Positions 1-5,886 of a stretch of DNA of 7,031 bases are shown here, one piece after another. Source of the DNA: Thermococci archaeon (lineage in GTDB: Archaea; Methanobacteriota_B; Thermococci; Thermococcales; Thermococcaceae); contig QMUE01000067.1 in assembly GCA_003663535.1 (NCBI GenBank), positions 1 through 7,031 on the forward strand, in the 5' to 3' direction. Under the pieces are notes generated by a model. It saw only the letters and a list, made by a program, of their open reading frames with translations. It was not told where the DNA came from and did not search any database. Each line of letters opens with the position of its first letter. Within the stretch, counting starts at the first letter, position 1. Both the position numbers and the translations under genes were made by a program.

Positions 1-499
1 CAACAAACCCAACTACTATCTCTACAGTTTTTGTTGATTTGAGATACTCTACTTCCAAATCTAAAGCAGTTAATAGCTCTAAAATAGCTATTTCAGTCTT
101 TGTTCTTTCTATTTCCGAAGTTAAATTGGTTATCTTGCCTTCCACTTCCTTAATTTGGGGCTCAACTTTATCCAGAAAAGCTTCTATTTCTTTTATTAGG
201 TCTTCTATCCCTCTGTATTCATACCTTTTCTTCTGCTTTAATCTTGGAAAAATAAATGCCTTAATACCAGTTTCGTCCTTTTCCTTATAATTCCCTAAAA
301 AGTCAATTAATCTGGAAAGTCCAATACTATAAGATGCTGCTTTCCTATAAAACTCATTAGGGGCATCTTTTTGAGCTAGACTTACATCTATCTCTCTGAT
401 TTCTAAAACCCCTTGCTCATGTAGATAGGTAAGAATAGAGTCTTTATAACGATTTAAGGTTAACACCTCAATTTTTATCATTTCTTCAGGCTTGAACAT
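1..499 (-). CDS. atpI: A/V-type ATP synthase subunit I, N-terminal part (runs off the window)
   Basis: This is the membrane-anchored a-subunit homologue (subunit I) of the archaeal A-type ATP synthase. It couples ion flow through the membrane to rotation and links the peripheral stalk to the membrane. Only the first 166 codons are present. They read MFKPEEMIKIEVLTLNRYKD at the N-terminus and continue into a charged, coiled-coil-rich cytoplasmic region (about residues 95-145). The full family is roughly 600-700 residues with C-terminal membrane helices, which are outside the window. The ATG at 499 follows an SD-like GGGAGATGA and lies 3 bp after the stop of subunit H, so the two are co-transcribed, probably translationally coupled. 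Identification rests on the N-terminal sequence and on its place right after subunit H, the usual first gene of this operon in Thermococcales. Confidence 0.9.
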   Translation of the reverse strand, partial: MFKPEEMIKIEVLTLNRYKDSILTYLHEQGVLEIREIDVSLAQKDAPNEFYRKAASYSIGLSRLIDFLGNYKEKDETGIKAFIFPRLKQKKRYEYRGIEDLIKEIEAFLDKVEPQIKEVEGKITNLTSEIERTKTEIAILELLTALDLEVEYLKSTKTVEIVVGFV

Positions 500-502
500 A
501 GA

Positions 503-814
503 TCATCTCCCTCTAATGAGTTTTATCGCTTCGTTAATAGCATTTTCAAAATTTTGTTCTGCCTTGAGTTTTATTTCCTCAATTTCTTTTTCTCCTTCTC
601 TTACAATCTTTTCTGCCTCAATCTTTCCTTCTCTCTTTTTTTCCTCTATTAATGAGTTTGCCTGATTTTGGGTCTCATTTATTATTTCCTCTTCAATTTG
701 CTTGGCCTCTTTCTTTGCGTGTTCAAGTATTGCTTTTGCCTCCCCTTTGGCCTTTTCAATCCTTTCTTCCGCTTTTTTCTCAGCTTCCACAATCTCTTTA
801 ATGATCATCTCCAT
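503..814 (-). CDS. ahaH: A/V-type ATP synthase subunit H (peripheral stalk)
   Basis: A small (103-residue) protein that is almost entirely charged heptad-type helix, rich in Glu, Lys, Ala and Ile, with no membrane segment. This matches AhaH, which pairs with subunit E to form the peripheral stalk that keeps the catalytic head from rotating. An SD GGAGGG lies 6-7 nt upstream of the ATG at 814; a second in-frame ATG two codons later is too far from it to be preferred. The stop is 3 bp before the start of subunit I. It appears to be the first gene of the operon, since the next upstream gene (TrkA-like) is separated by 168 bp holding a T-rich terminator and a TATA-like box. Composition alone would fit any coiled coil; the call depends on the neighbouring subunit I. 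Confidence 0.88.
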   Translation of the reverse strand: MEMIIKEIVEAEKKAEERIEKAKGEAKAILEHAKKEAKQIEEEIINETQNQANSLIEEKKREGKIEAEKIVREGEKEIEEIKLKAEQNFENAINEAIKLIRGR

Positions 815-869
815 GAAAAGCCCTCCAATGAATTTAGTGAAAGTAACAGTTCTAATGGAGTGTTAAGTG

Positions 870-889
870 AATGCCTTAAATAATTTATG
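870..889 (-). promoter_or_regulatory. Candidate promoter of the ATP synthase operon
   Basis: On the minus strand CATAAATTATTTAAGG forms a TATA-like AT block in the gap before subunit H. A start about 25 nt downstream (near 854) would give a leader of about 40 nt containing the GGAGGG ribosome site. The block is the best TATA match in the gap, but several AT-rich alternatives exist. Confidence 0.4.
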
Positions 890-940
890 CTCAAACGTGC
901 ACAAGTAAGAACAGAAAAGATGAAAGTTTTTGCATAAATG

Positions 941-957
941 ATAAAACAAAAATAAAG
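941..957 (-). terminator. T-rich terminator after the secF-secD-trkA unit
   Basis: The minus strand reads TTTATTTTTGTTTTAT about 25-40 nt after the stop of the TrkA-like gene. Oligo-T tracts without a needed hairpin are the usual archaeal intrinsic terminators, and the ATP synthase promoter candidate follows directly. Confidence 0.45.
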
Positions 958-982
958 TTCCATAGCAAGTATTGAACATTAT

Positions 983-1678
983 TCAAGTTTGCCCCACATT
1001 ATTCTTCTTTCGCTCAAACACGCTTTTAATGTCTTTTAATGATGCATTCTTTGCAAAAACTACAACTTCTCCTTTCTTCGGTAACTTTGTATCCCCTGAA
1101 GGTATTACTAAGTTGCCTTTATCGTCGTATATTGCTACTATAAGAGAATCCTTGGGTAAACTAAGTTCTTTTACTAGTTTTTCTGAAATTTCACTGTCAT
1201 TACTTAGTTGGAATTTCACAATCTCTGCACCCTCTCTCGGGAATAAAACTCTATCAAACCCTGGCGTAGTTATGCTTCTAAATATATAATTAGCAGCAAT
1301 CTCTTCTGGGCTGATTACTACATCGAAATACTTCTTTAGATCTTCAACCCTTTCAAAAACCTCTTTATTTTTGGGCTTGCTTATTCTGAGAATGGTTTTT
1401 ATAGTAGGATTTAGATGCTTTGCAAGGATACATGCCAAAATATTAGCATCATCCCTTCCAGTTAAAGCAGCAAATGTATCTGCCTGCTTTACATTAGCTT
1501 CTTCCAATGTTTTTTGATCCGTTGCATCTCCCTCGATAACAAGACCATTGACAAGGAAGGAAAGCTCCTTAGCTCTTTCCTTGTCTATATCAATTATTGT
1601 GACATCATGGCCTTCATTTTCCAGCATCTTGGCCACGAGATAACCAACTCTTCCAGCGCCCATTATCACAACGAACAT
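983..1678 (-). CDS. TrkA-like potassium channel/transporter regulatory protein (RCK domain)
   Basis: A 231-residue soluble protein with a Rossmann NAD(H)-binding domain. The dinucleotide loop GAGRVG is at residues 7-12, and the acidic end of the second strand (TIIDID) is at 27-32. A TrkA-C-type ligand domain follows at roughly 145-212, including IPSGDTKLPKKGEVVVFA. Such RCK subunits sit on the cytoplasmic side of Trk/Ktr-type K+ transporters or channels and gate them in response to nucleotides. No transporter subunit is in this window, so the partner is unknown. I choose ATG at 1678: GAGGTG at 1690-1685 is then 6 nt upstream. The in-frame GTG at 1687 is part of that SD and would overlap the secD stop (TGA 1686-1684). 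The gene follows secD without a gap and is presumably its co-transcript. Confidence 0.85.
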   Translation of the reverse strand: MFVVIMGAGRVGYLVAKMLENEGHDVTIIDIDKERAKELSFLVNGLVIEGDATDQKTLEEANVKQADTFAALTGRDDANILACILAKHLNPTIKTILRISKPKNKEVFERVEDLKKYFDVVISPEEIAANYIFRSITTPGFDRVLFPREGAEIVKFQLSNDSEISEKLVKELSLPKDSLIVAIYDDKGNLVIPSGDTKLPKKGEVVVFAKNASLKDIKSVFERKKNNVGQT

Positions 1679-1683
1679 CCACT

Positions 1684-3204
1684 TCACCTCTTCTCACTAA
1701 GGAGTACTTTTGCAATTTCAGCATATGCAGGCCTTGTTATTAAAATTCCAATTAGCACACCAAGTATTGTAGTAAATGCAAATCCTCTAAGCCCGCCAAC
1801 AAAGAACCTGAATAAAAAGCTCATTGCTACTATTGTAGTCGTTGCCGAAGCCCATATAACGAAAAATGCTCTGCCCATTCTTTTTAAGATGCCACTTCTC
1901 TTTGTTATTTTTCCTACTTTTATTCCACCTAAGAGTTCATCAGTTATGACGATCTGCTGATCAACTCCAGTACCAATGGCTGCTATTATACCAGCTATAC
2001 TTGGAAGGTCAAGATTCCATTTAATCAATGCAGCAACACCTAAAATTGCAACGACTTCACTCAAACTTGTTAGAACAACGGGTACTGCTATTTTTACCTT
2101 TCTATAGTGAAGATAAACCACAAGACCAACAACAAGCAATGCTGCCAAACCTGCCTGGAGAACTTGTTTTTTAAATTGTTCCCCTAAAGTTGGCGGGATG
2201 TAATTAACACCTTCTACAAACACTTTTATTGGAAGTGAGCCGCTTCTAAGAACTACAGAGACAACTTGGGCCTGTTTCATTGCAGTAATATCCTCCTTAG
2301 AACCTCCAATTGAAATAGCAAGTTCTGTGTGAGGTTCTCCCGTAGTAAGACCTTCTTGTAGCCTATATGGCCCATATAAACCTAAGACTCTTCTTACAAA
2401 ATCGCCAGCAGACTCTCCTGCTCGTAATTCTCTCTCCTCAACTTTTATTCCTAGGTTCTTTAATTGAGATTCAAGATCACTGTTAACCTCCACTAATATA
2501 ACCTTCTCCTTACCTTGTGCAAGTTTGGCAATTTCTTCTATACTTTGATTACCATATGGAACAATATCAATATTAAATGCCTCTTTAAGCCTTGAAGGCA
2601 AAGGTTTAGCGTCTGAAGAAAACTGGAATTCGCCTGAGGTCATTAAAGAGTATAACTCTTGTGGAACAATCAATAAAGAATCTACTGGGGGATCAAGGAA
2701 TATATCCACAGGATATCCAACTTTTCCTAGAGCCAATTGAGCAAATTTTTCTGCAGCTTCTTTTGAAATTGAAAATGGTACAATCCAAGCTCCTTCTCTT
2801 GGGTCATAACTTACCTGATCCACTCTATTGATATCAGCCCCAGTGGCAAAGATAACCCCATTAAACTCTGCATAAAAAACACCTTGACGATTTATTGTAT
2901 CTATAATGCTATTTGCCTCCTCTTCAGTGACATTAGCCACCCTTATTTTAATTATTTGATCTCCCCATGGTTCCAATGTGATATCTTTAACTCCTAGAGT
3001 GTTCAACCTTGTCTCCAAGGAGGTCCTAACTTCCTCCATGGTACTCTGATCAACAGGCTCTTCTAATTGTGCAGTTATCTCAACTCCACCACTTATATCC
3101 AAACCATAAGTTATTCCCTGAGAGACTATTGTGATTATTGAGATCAAGATAACAAGTATGAGCAGTAAAACCCTACCGTTTAACAAAAGTTTTTTTAGAT
3201 TCAT
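1684..3204 (-). CDS. secD: Protein-export membrane protein SecD
   Basis: SecD, the larger subunit of SecDF, an RND-family membrane complex that assists the late steps of protein translocation through SecYE. In bacteria SecDF uses the proton gradient. The 506 residues show TM1 at about 11-28, then the conserved GLDISGG at 34-40. A large extracytoplasmic region (about 40-340) contains the family motif [10 protein letters not shown] at 319-328. Five further helices follow at roughly 349-366, 372-393, 401-421, 444-465 and 474-495. TM4 carries [13 protein letters not shown] (411-423), with Asp415 at the position of the key bacterial TM4 aspartate (VDANVLI). The start ATG at 3204 overlaps the secF stop as ATGA, with an SD GGGGTGAG upstream, so translation is coupled to secF. 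Confidence 0.95.
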   Translation of the reverse strand: MNLKKLLLNGRVLLLILVILISIITIVSQGITYGLDISGGVEITAQLEEPVDQSTMEEVRTSLETRLNTLGVKDITLEPWGDQIIKIRVANVTEEEANSIIDTINRQGVFYAEFNGVIFATGADINRVDQVSYDPREGAWIVPFSISKEAAEKFAQLALGKVGYPVDIFLDPPVDSLLIVPQELYSLMTSGEFQFSSDAKPLPSRLKEAFNIDIVPYGNQSIEEIAKLAQGKEKVILVEVNSDLESQLKNLGIKVEERELRAGESAGDFVRRVLGLYGPYRLQEGLTTGEPHTELAISIGGSKEDITAMKQAQVVSVVLRSGSLPIKVFVEGVNYIPPTLGEQFKKQVLQAGLAALLVVGLVVYLHYRKVKIAVPVVLTSLSEVVAILGVAALIKWNLDLPSIAGIIAAIGTGVDQQIVITDELLGGIKVGKITKRSGILKRMGRAFFVIWASATTTIVAMSFLFRFFVGGLRGFAFTTILGVLIGILITRPAYAEIAKVLLSEKR

Positions 3205-4052
3205 CTCTTCTCACCCCTTTGAAGATACCATCTTAGAACTCCAGCATTGAGTATCCAAGTGTTCATGAAGTCAGCAAGTAATCCAAATATTAATACTGTC
3301 GCAATCATATCTATGACTTCTGCTTGGGAGAGCACCCACAAGGAAGTAAGGGCTCCTAAAGTCGTAGTACTCATTGTAAAACCTGTGGAAACTGCTGAAA
3401 AGTAAGCACCTTCAATTGTATCCTCTTTTCTTCTTAAGAGCTTTGTAGTGAGCAAGATGTTGCTATCCACTGAGTAACCGATGAGCATTAGCAGTGCAGC
3501 AATAGTCGCTTGGGTCAACTCCAAGCCAAAAACACTCATCAACGCAAGTGCTATTACCATGTCTGAAAATGCCGAAAATATAACAGTCAAAGATGGGAGA
3601 GGTATTCTAAAGAACAAAAATACAACAACCGCCATTCCAATGAATGCCATGGAAACTGCTTTTAAACTTTGTTCTTGAGCAGTTCTTGACAAACTTGGCC
3701 CAAATTGAGTTTGTGATATGGTAACGTCCGGATACTTTGATTTTACAATACCAATTATTTCCTGCACATTAACATCAGTAGGTGCCTTAATCTCTATCCT
3801 AGTATCTCCAGTTATACTTTTAATCTCTCTAACTGTGACATCAAAACCTTGTTGTTTCAAGAGATTTTCCACCTCTTGGGAGTCTGCATTGCCTCCGTGA
3901 AGAGTTATCACTACTCCACCTTTGAGGTCAGTTCCGAGGTTTGGAAAGTGAACTGCAAGGACTAAAACCGATACAAGGAAAATAATTAAAGGATAAGTTA
4001 TCATTTTTTTAGGTTCAGCGGATGCAAGCTTTTTTAGAGTATTCTCAAGCAT
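3201..4052 (-). CDS. secF: Protein-export membrane protein SecF
   Basis: SecF, partner of SecD in the accessory export complex. From the ATG at 4052 it is 283 residues. TM1 is at about 19-35, followed by NLGTDLKGG (38-46) and a short extracytoplasmic domain. The family signature GPSLSR is at 118-123, and five more helices lie between about 130 and 272. TM4 contains [11 protein letters not shown] (191-201), equivalent to bacterial IGYSINDTIVV. The order secF then secD is the reverse of the usual bacterial secD-secF order. I choose ATG 4052 because GAGGTG (4064-4059) sits 6 nt before it. The GTG at 4061 lies inside that SD and would add only MNR. It is the first gene of its unit, facing speD. 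Confidence 0.94.
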   Translation of the reverse strand: MLENTLKKLASAEPKKMITYPLIIFLVSVLVLAVHFPNLGTDLKGGVVITLHGGNADSQEVENLLKQQGFDVTVREIKSITGDTRIEIKAPTDVNVQEIIGIVKSKYPDVTISQTQFGPSLSRTAQEQSLKAVSMAFIGMAVVVFLFFRIPLPSLTVIFSAFSDMVIALALMSVFGLELTQATIAALLMLIGYSVDSNILLTTKLLRRKEDTIEGAYFSAVSTGFTMSTTTLGALTSLWVLSQAEVIDMIATVLIFGLLADFMNTWILNAGVLRWYLQRGEKR

Positions 4053-4092
4053 TCTGTTCACCTCTTATGTGTTTTTTAACGTATTCCATTGT

Positions 4093-4104
4093 CTTTTTAA
4101 ATAG
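4093..4104 (-). promoter_or_regulatory. Candidate TATA box for secF-secD-trkA
   Basis: The minus strand reads CTATTTAAAAAG, centred about 46 nt before the secF ATG. Initiation about 25 nt downstream (near 4074) would leave a leader of about 22 nt containing the GAGGTG ribosome site, a normal geometry for this group. Confidence 0.5.
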
Positions 4105-4113
4105 TTCACCGTA

Positions 4114-4164
4114 GCATTTAAAAATCTATTCAATATGGGCTATTAGACACACAACCTTTAAAAC
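4114..4164 (+). promoter_or_regulatory. Candidate promoter region of speD (two possible TATA boxes)
   Basis: Two TATA-like blocks precede speD: GCATTTAAAAAT at 4114-4125 and ACCTTTAAAACT at 4153-4164. The first predicts a leader of about 50 nt, the second one of about 12 nt that would still contain the ribosome site. I cannot choose between them by eye. Confidence 0.4.
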
Positions 4165-4195
4165 TCAAGGTGAATAACTGGATTAGGTGGTGCTC

Positions 4196-4612
4196 ATGGA
4201 CACTATTGGATATCACTACGTGGTTGAGGCTTCAGGCTGTGATCCCGAGGTTTTAAAAGATCCAAACAGGATAAGAGAGATTTTTATGAATGCTGCAAAG
4301 GCAGGAAACATGGAAATAAAAGCAAGCTACTTTTTTAGGTTTTCACCAACTGGGGTTAGTGGAGTAGTAATCGTCGCCGAAAGCCATATATCGGTCCATA
4401 CATGGCCAGAAGAGGGATATGCAGCCTTAGATGTTTACACATGCGGCGAGAAAGCAGACCCAGAGAATGCTGTTGATTATATTCTTGAGAAGTTCAGAGC
4501 CCAGTACGCTCACGTATCAGAGGTCAAGCGGGGTATTAAAGAAGAAGAGGGCACGTTTACCCATATGATCCTAACATGGGAAGAAAAACTTGATAGAAGA
4601 AACGAAAGGTGA
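4196..4612 (+). CDS. speD: S-adenosylmethionine decarboxylase proenzyme (pyruvoyl-dependent)
   Basis: SpeD decarboxylates S-adenosylmethionine to supply aminopropyl groups for polyamine synthesis in the cytoplasm. At 138 residues it matches the short prokaryotic class. The proenzyme self-cleaves at Glu62-Ser63 in VVIVAESHISVHTWPE; Ser63 becomes the pyruvoyl group of the alpha chain. His68 and Cys83 (DVYTCGEK) are the conserved processing and catalytic residues. ATG 4196 is preferred because AGGTGGTG lies just upstream at a good distance and the homologues begin MDTIGYHYVVEA. The GTG codons at 4187 and 4190 belong to the SD. The gene is alone on the plus strand. Its TGA stop (4610-4612) lies inside a transposon-end-like repeat, so the last codon or two may have been altered by that insertion. 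Confidence 0.95.
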   Translation: MDTIGYHYVVEASGCDPEVLKDPNRIREIFMNAAKAGNMEIKASYFFRFSPTGVSGVVIVAESHISVHTWPEEGYAALDVYTCGEKADPENAVDYILEKFRAQYAHVSEVKRGIKEEEGTFTHMILTWEEKLDRRNER

Positions 4613-4640
4613 CCTACCCCGCCCTGAAGGGCGAGGTTTT
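4609..4640 (-). repeat. 32-bp copy of the element's right end (solo hairpin, opposite orientation)
   Basis: Read on the minus strand, this block matches the right end of the element at 5835-5866 at 27 of 32 positions by hand alignment: AAAACC, a C-rich/G-rich hairpin, then TAG and a terminal TCAC. The minus-strand hairpin is a full 8-bp stem (one G-T pair) with a TTCA loop. The plus-strand version has a C-A mismatch, so the minus strand folds better. No left end or internal part is seen. Similarity stops exactly at 4609, the same end as the complete element. It lies between the convergent speD and HTH-regulator genes and contains the speD stop codon. It may be a decayed insertion, or a hairpin now helping to end the regulator transcript. 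Confidence 0.7.
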
Positions 4641-4653
4641 CGGAAGAAAAATG

Positions 4654-5205
4654 TCACTCCAAGAGTCTTTCGAGCTCTATTTTTATCTTCTCTATCTTAT
4701 CCCTGAGGTTCTCAACCTTGATCTTATATGTCTCAAGCTCTTCAATCCTCTGTTTGAGTTCATTATTCTCCTTTACTAGTTCCTCAACTTTTCTCTCAAG
4801 CTCTTCTTTGTCCTTTTCATATTTTTTCTTGGTGATGACTTCCTTAAGGCCAACTTTTTCCATCATTTCAATAGTTTTGAGTAGCTCATCTAGTTTTCCC
4901 TGCTTCATCAACCCGTAGGTTTCTCTGACCAGTTGACCTGCCTTGCTCTCTCCCTTAAGGTGTTTTCTTATGGTTTGCTCCGTTCTACCAAGCTCTCTTG
5001 CAATCTCACTTGTTGTCATACCTGCTTTTTCTCTCGCTATTGCTCCAGCCGCAACTGCTAAACTGTCAACCCATGTTAACCTCTCTGCTGGATCTTTGAT
5101 GAGCTCAATAACCTCAGGCCTAAAAAGCGTTGCAAATAGAAGAATGCTTTCCAGCTGGTGAATTTCCTGCCTTCCAACAGGATTAAAGGGGATTTCAATT
5201 GTCAC
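4654..5205 (-). CDS. Probable regulatory protein of the near-KaiC type (HTH plus coiled coil)
   Basis: A 183-residue soluble protein. The N-terminal helical region (about 1-60) leads into a helix-turn-helix at 63-84 (MTTSEIARELGRTEQTIRKHL), which could bind DNA. The tail from about 125 to 182 is a long charged coiled coil, suggesting dimerisation or docking of a partner. This fits the archaeal family known from its regular position beside KaiC-like ATPases and presumed to work with them in signalling. Target genes are unknown. The start is GTG at 5205, with GGAGGTG 5 nt upstream and overlapping the end of the KaiC-like gene (stop 5220-5218), so the two form an operon. The upstream partner is disrupted by an insertion, so expression of this gene may be changed or depend on another promoter. 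Confidence 0.82.
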   Translation of the reverse strand: MTIEIPFNPVGRQEIHQLESILLFATLFRPEVIELIKDPAERLTWVDSLAVAAGAIAREKAGMTTSEIARELGRTEQTIRKHLKGESKAGQLVRETYGLMKQGKLDELLKTIEMMEKVGLKEVITKKKYEKDKEELERKVEELVKENNELKQRIEELETYKIKVENLRDKIEKIKIELERLLE

Positions 5206-5217
5206 CCTCTCACCTCC

Positions 5218-5592
5218 TCAAATTTCTACAACACCTCCCCTCATCAAAACCTTGTTCGCATAAACCGTGATCCCCTTATCGGTTATCTCAAATGGATGTC
5301 TTCTCATTGAATGGCTAGTTCCTCTCATCTTCCACACTATGAGGGAACGCTTGAGCTCTCCATCGATTTCATCAAGGTCTAATCTTATGATACCGTCAAC
5401 ACCGTGCTCTACTCCCGGCCCACCAAACCCTCTTTCACCAACGCTGATCTGGCTCACAAAGATGCTTGTACATCCTGTTCCAGCTAAAACTCTCTTAAGC
5501 TGGAGGATTATGCTTCTGGCTAAGGAAGGCTTGTTAATGTAGAGCGTTGTAACAGAATCAACAACAACTCTTTTGGCGTTGATGTCTTTTAT
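5218..5592 (-). pseudogene. 3' fragment of the KaiC-like gene (Walker B part)
   Basis: The C-terminal 124 codons begin [16 protein letters not shown] and include Walker B plus the conserved stretches [15 protein letters not shown] and [17 protein letters not shown]. No native start codon or ribosome site precedes it. The open frame extends upstream into the element to 5844, but that extension is translated non-coding hairpin DNA and should not be treated as protein. Reading may end here only by internal or coupled initiation. Confidence 0.8.
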
Positions 5593-5611
5593 CTCCCAGT
5601 TGCTTGCAAGA

Positions 5612-5631
5612 CCCCTTCCGAAAGGGAGGGG
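5612..5631 (+). repeat. Left-end hairpin of the element
   Basis: An 8-bp stem (CCCCTTCC with GGGAGGGG, one T-G pair) is closed by a GAAA tetraloop, 19 nt inside the TTTAT target. It would be the single-strand hairpin recognised by a Y1 transposase. Its G-rich arm continues into the G-rich tract that follows. Confidence 0.7.
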
Positions 5632-5657
5632 ATACGCGAGGGGAGGCGGGTGGGTAA

Positions 5658-5669
5658 GGTTTAAATACT
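5658..5669 (+). promoter_or_regulatory. Candidate promoter inside the element, driving the RNA
   Basis: GGTTTAAATACT is a good archaeal TATA-like box, preceded by a G-rich tract. Initiation about 25 nt downstream (near 5689) would begin the transcript just before the first hairpin of the RNA region, so the box is well placed for a non-coding RNA start. Confidence 0.5.
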
Positions 5670-5689
5670 CTGAGGATGCAGAATATAAT

Positions 5690-5886
5690 GACCTCGTAAC
5701 AGCCGTAAGGCTGGACAACCCGTAAGGGTTGGTGTAAAGTAGCCCCCGATTCCGGGAGGATAGGGGGTAGTGGTCGTGTGAACCGGCCGGTGAGAGTGAG
5801 GCTACCGGTAACGGGACGCCAAATGAACTCTCACAAAACCCCACCCGTAAGGGCGGGGTAGTTCACGGCCTGTCTTAATACATCTA
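5690..5886 (+). ncRNA. Putative solo omega-RNA (TnpB-type guide RNA) with adjoining guide
   Basis: A chain of hairpins fills this GC-rich stretch. There is a 5-bp stem at 5700-5713 (CAGCC/GGCTG, GTAA loop) and a 6-bp stem at 5716-5731 (CAACCC/GGGTTG, GTAA loop). C/G-tract pairing follows between 5743-5747 and 5763-5767. An 8-bp GTGAGAGT/ACTCTCAC stem (5790-5797 with 5827-5834) encloses GGC/GCC and CCG-GTAA-CGG. The right-end hairpin is at 5839-5858. CCGGT at 5787-5791 can also pair with ACCGG at 5804-5808, competing with the long stem, so alternative or pseudoknot-like folds are possible. In IS200/IS605 elements the omega-RNA covers the right end and its guide is the DNA just beyond it; here that is about 5867-5886, inside the KaiC-like gene. 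The 3' limit and the RNA itself are inferred. Confidence 0.6.

Larger units (their letters stand above)
5593..5866 (+). mobile_element. Non-autonomous IS200/IS605-like element (no transposase), 274 bp
   Basis: The boundaries are set by three agreeing signs. Removing exactly this block restores the host ORF. The block's right-end sequence recurs at 4609-4640 and stops at the same base. No target duplication is present, as expected for single-strand tyrosine (Y1) transposition and unlike DDE elements. On the plus strand the left flank ends in TTTAT (5588-5592), a plausible target/TAM. After 19 nt comes a left-end hairpin (5612-5631, GAAA loop). The right end is a hairpin at 5839-5858 (GTAA loop), followed by TAG and TTCAC. 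GC content is about 57% by hand count, clearly above the flanking genes. It holds no ORF for TnpA or TnpB and must be mobilised in trans. The family is inferred from this plan, not from a database match. Confidence 0.8.

Noticed and set aside
39..290. Plus-strand open frame of 83 codons
   Set aside because: Shadow of the ATP synthase subunit I gene on the minus strand; low-complexity translation and no ribosome site.
668..883. Plus-strand open frame of 71 codons
   Set aside because: Antisense to subunit H and its promoter gap; Phe/Leu-rich composition is what antisense of a Glu/Lys coiled coil gives.
815..982. Possible small RNA or tRNA in the gap before subunit H
   Set aside because: AT-rich with no cloverleaf or GC-rich hairpin; only promoter-like and terminator-like stretches are visible.
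1514..1960. Plus-strand open frame of 148 codons
   Set aside because: Runs antisense across the boundary of the trkA-like and secD genes, both strongly supported on the minus strand.
5692..5742. Short plus-strand frame [16 protein letters not shown] followed by TAG, considered as a relic of the tnpB C-terminus
   Set aside because: Only 16 codons with a stop just upstream. It resembles TnpB tails loosely at best, and I cannot verify it without a search.
5593..5844. N-terminal extension of the open frame ending at 5218, about 84 residues rich in Ser, Leu, Pro and Gly
   Set aside because: It is the reverse complement of the element's hairpins read as protein. It has no ribosome site and the native KaiC-like sequence starts only at the element boundary (IKDIN).
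5593..5866. Intron or intein interrupting the KaiC-like gene
   Set aside because: The block is not a multiple of three and has a stop in frame, so it is not an intein. No bulge-helix-bulge motif or group I/II core was recognised at the junctions. The repeated right end and hairpin ends favour a mobile DNA element.
4609..5866. The two inverted right ends as terminal inverted repeats of one large composite transposon carrying the HTH gene and part of the KaiC-like gene
   Set aside because: The enclosed genes belong to the host operon and continue beyond 5866; IS200/IS605 elements do not use inverted-repeat ends; 5593-5866 alone explains the interruption.
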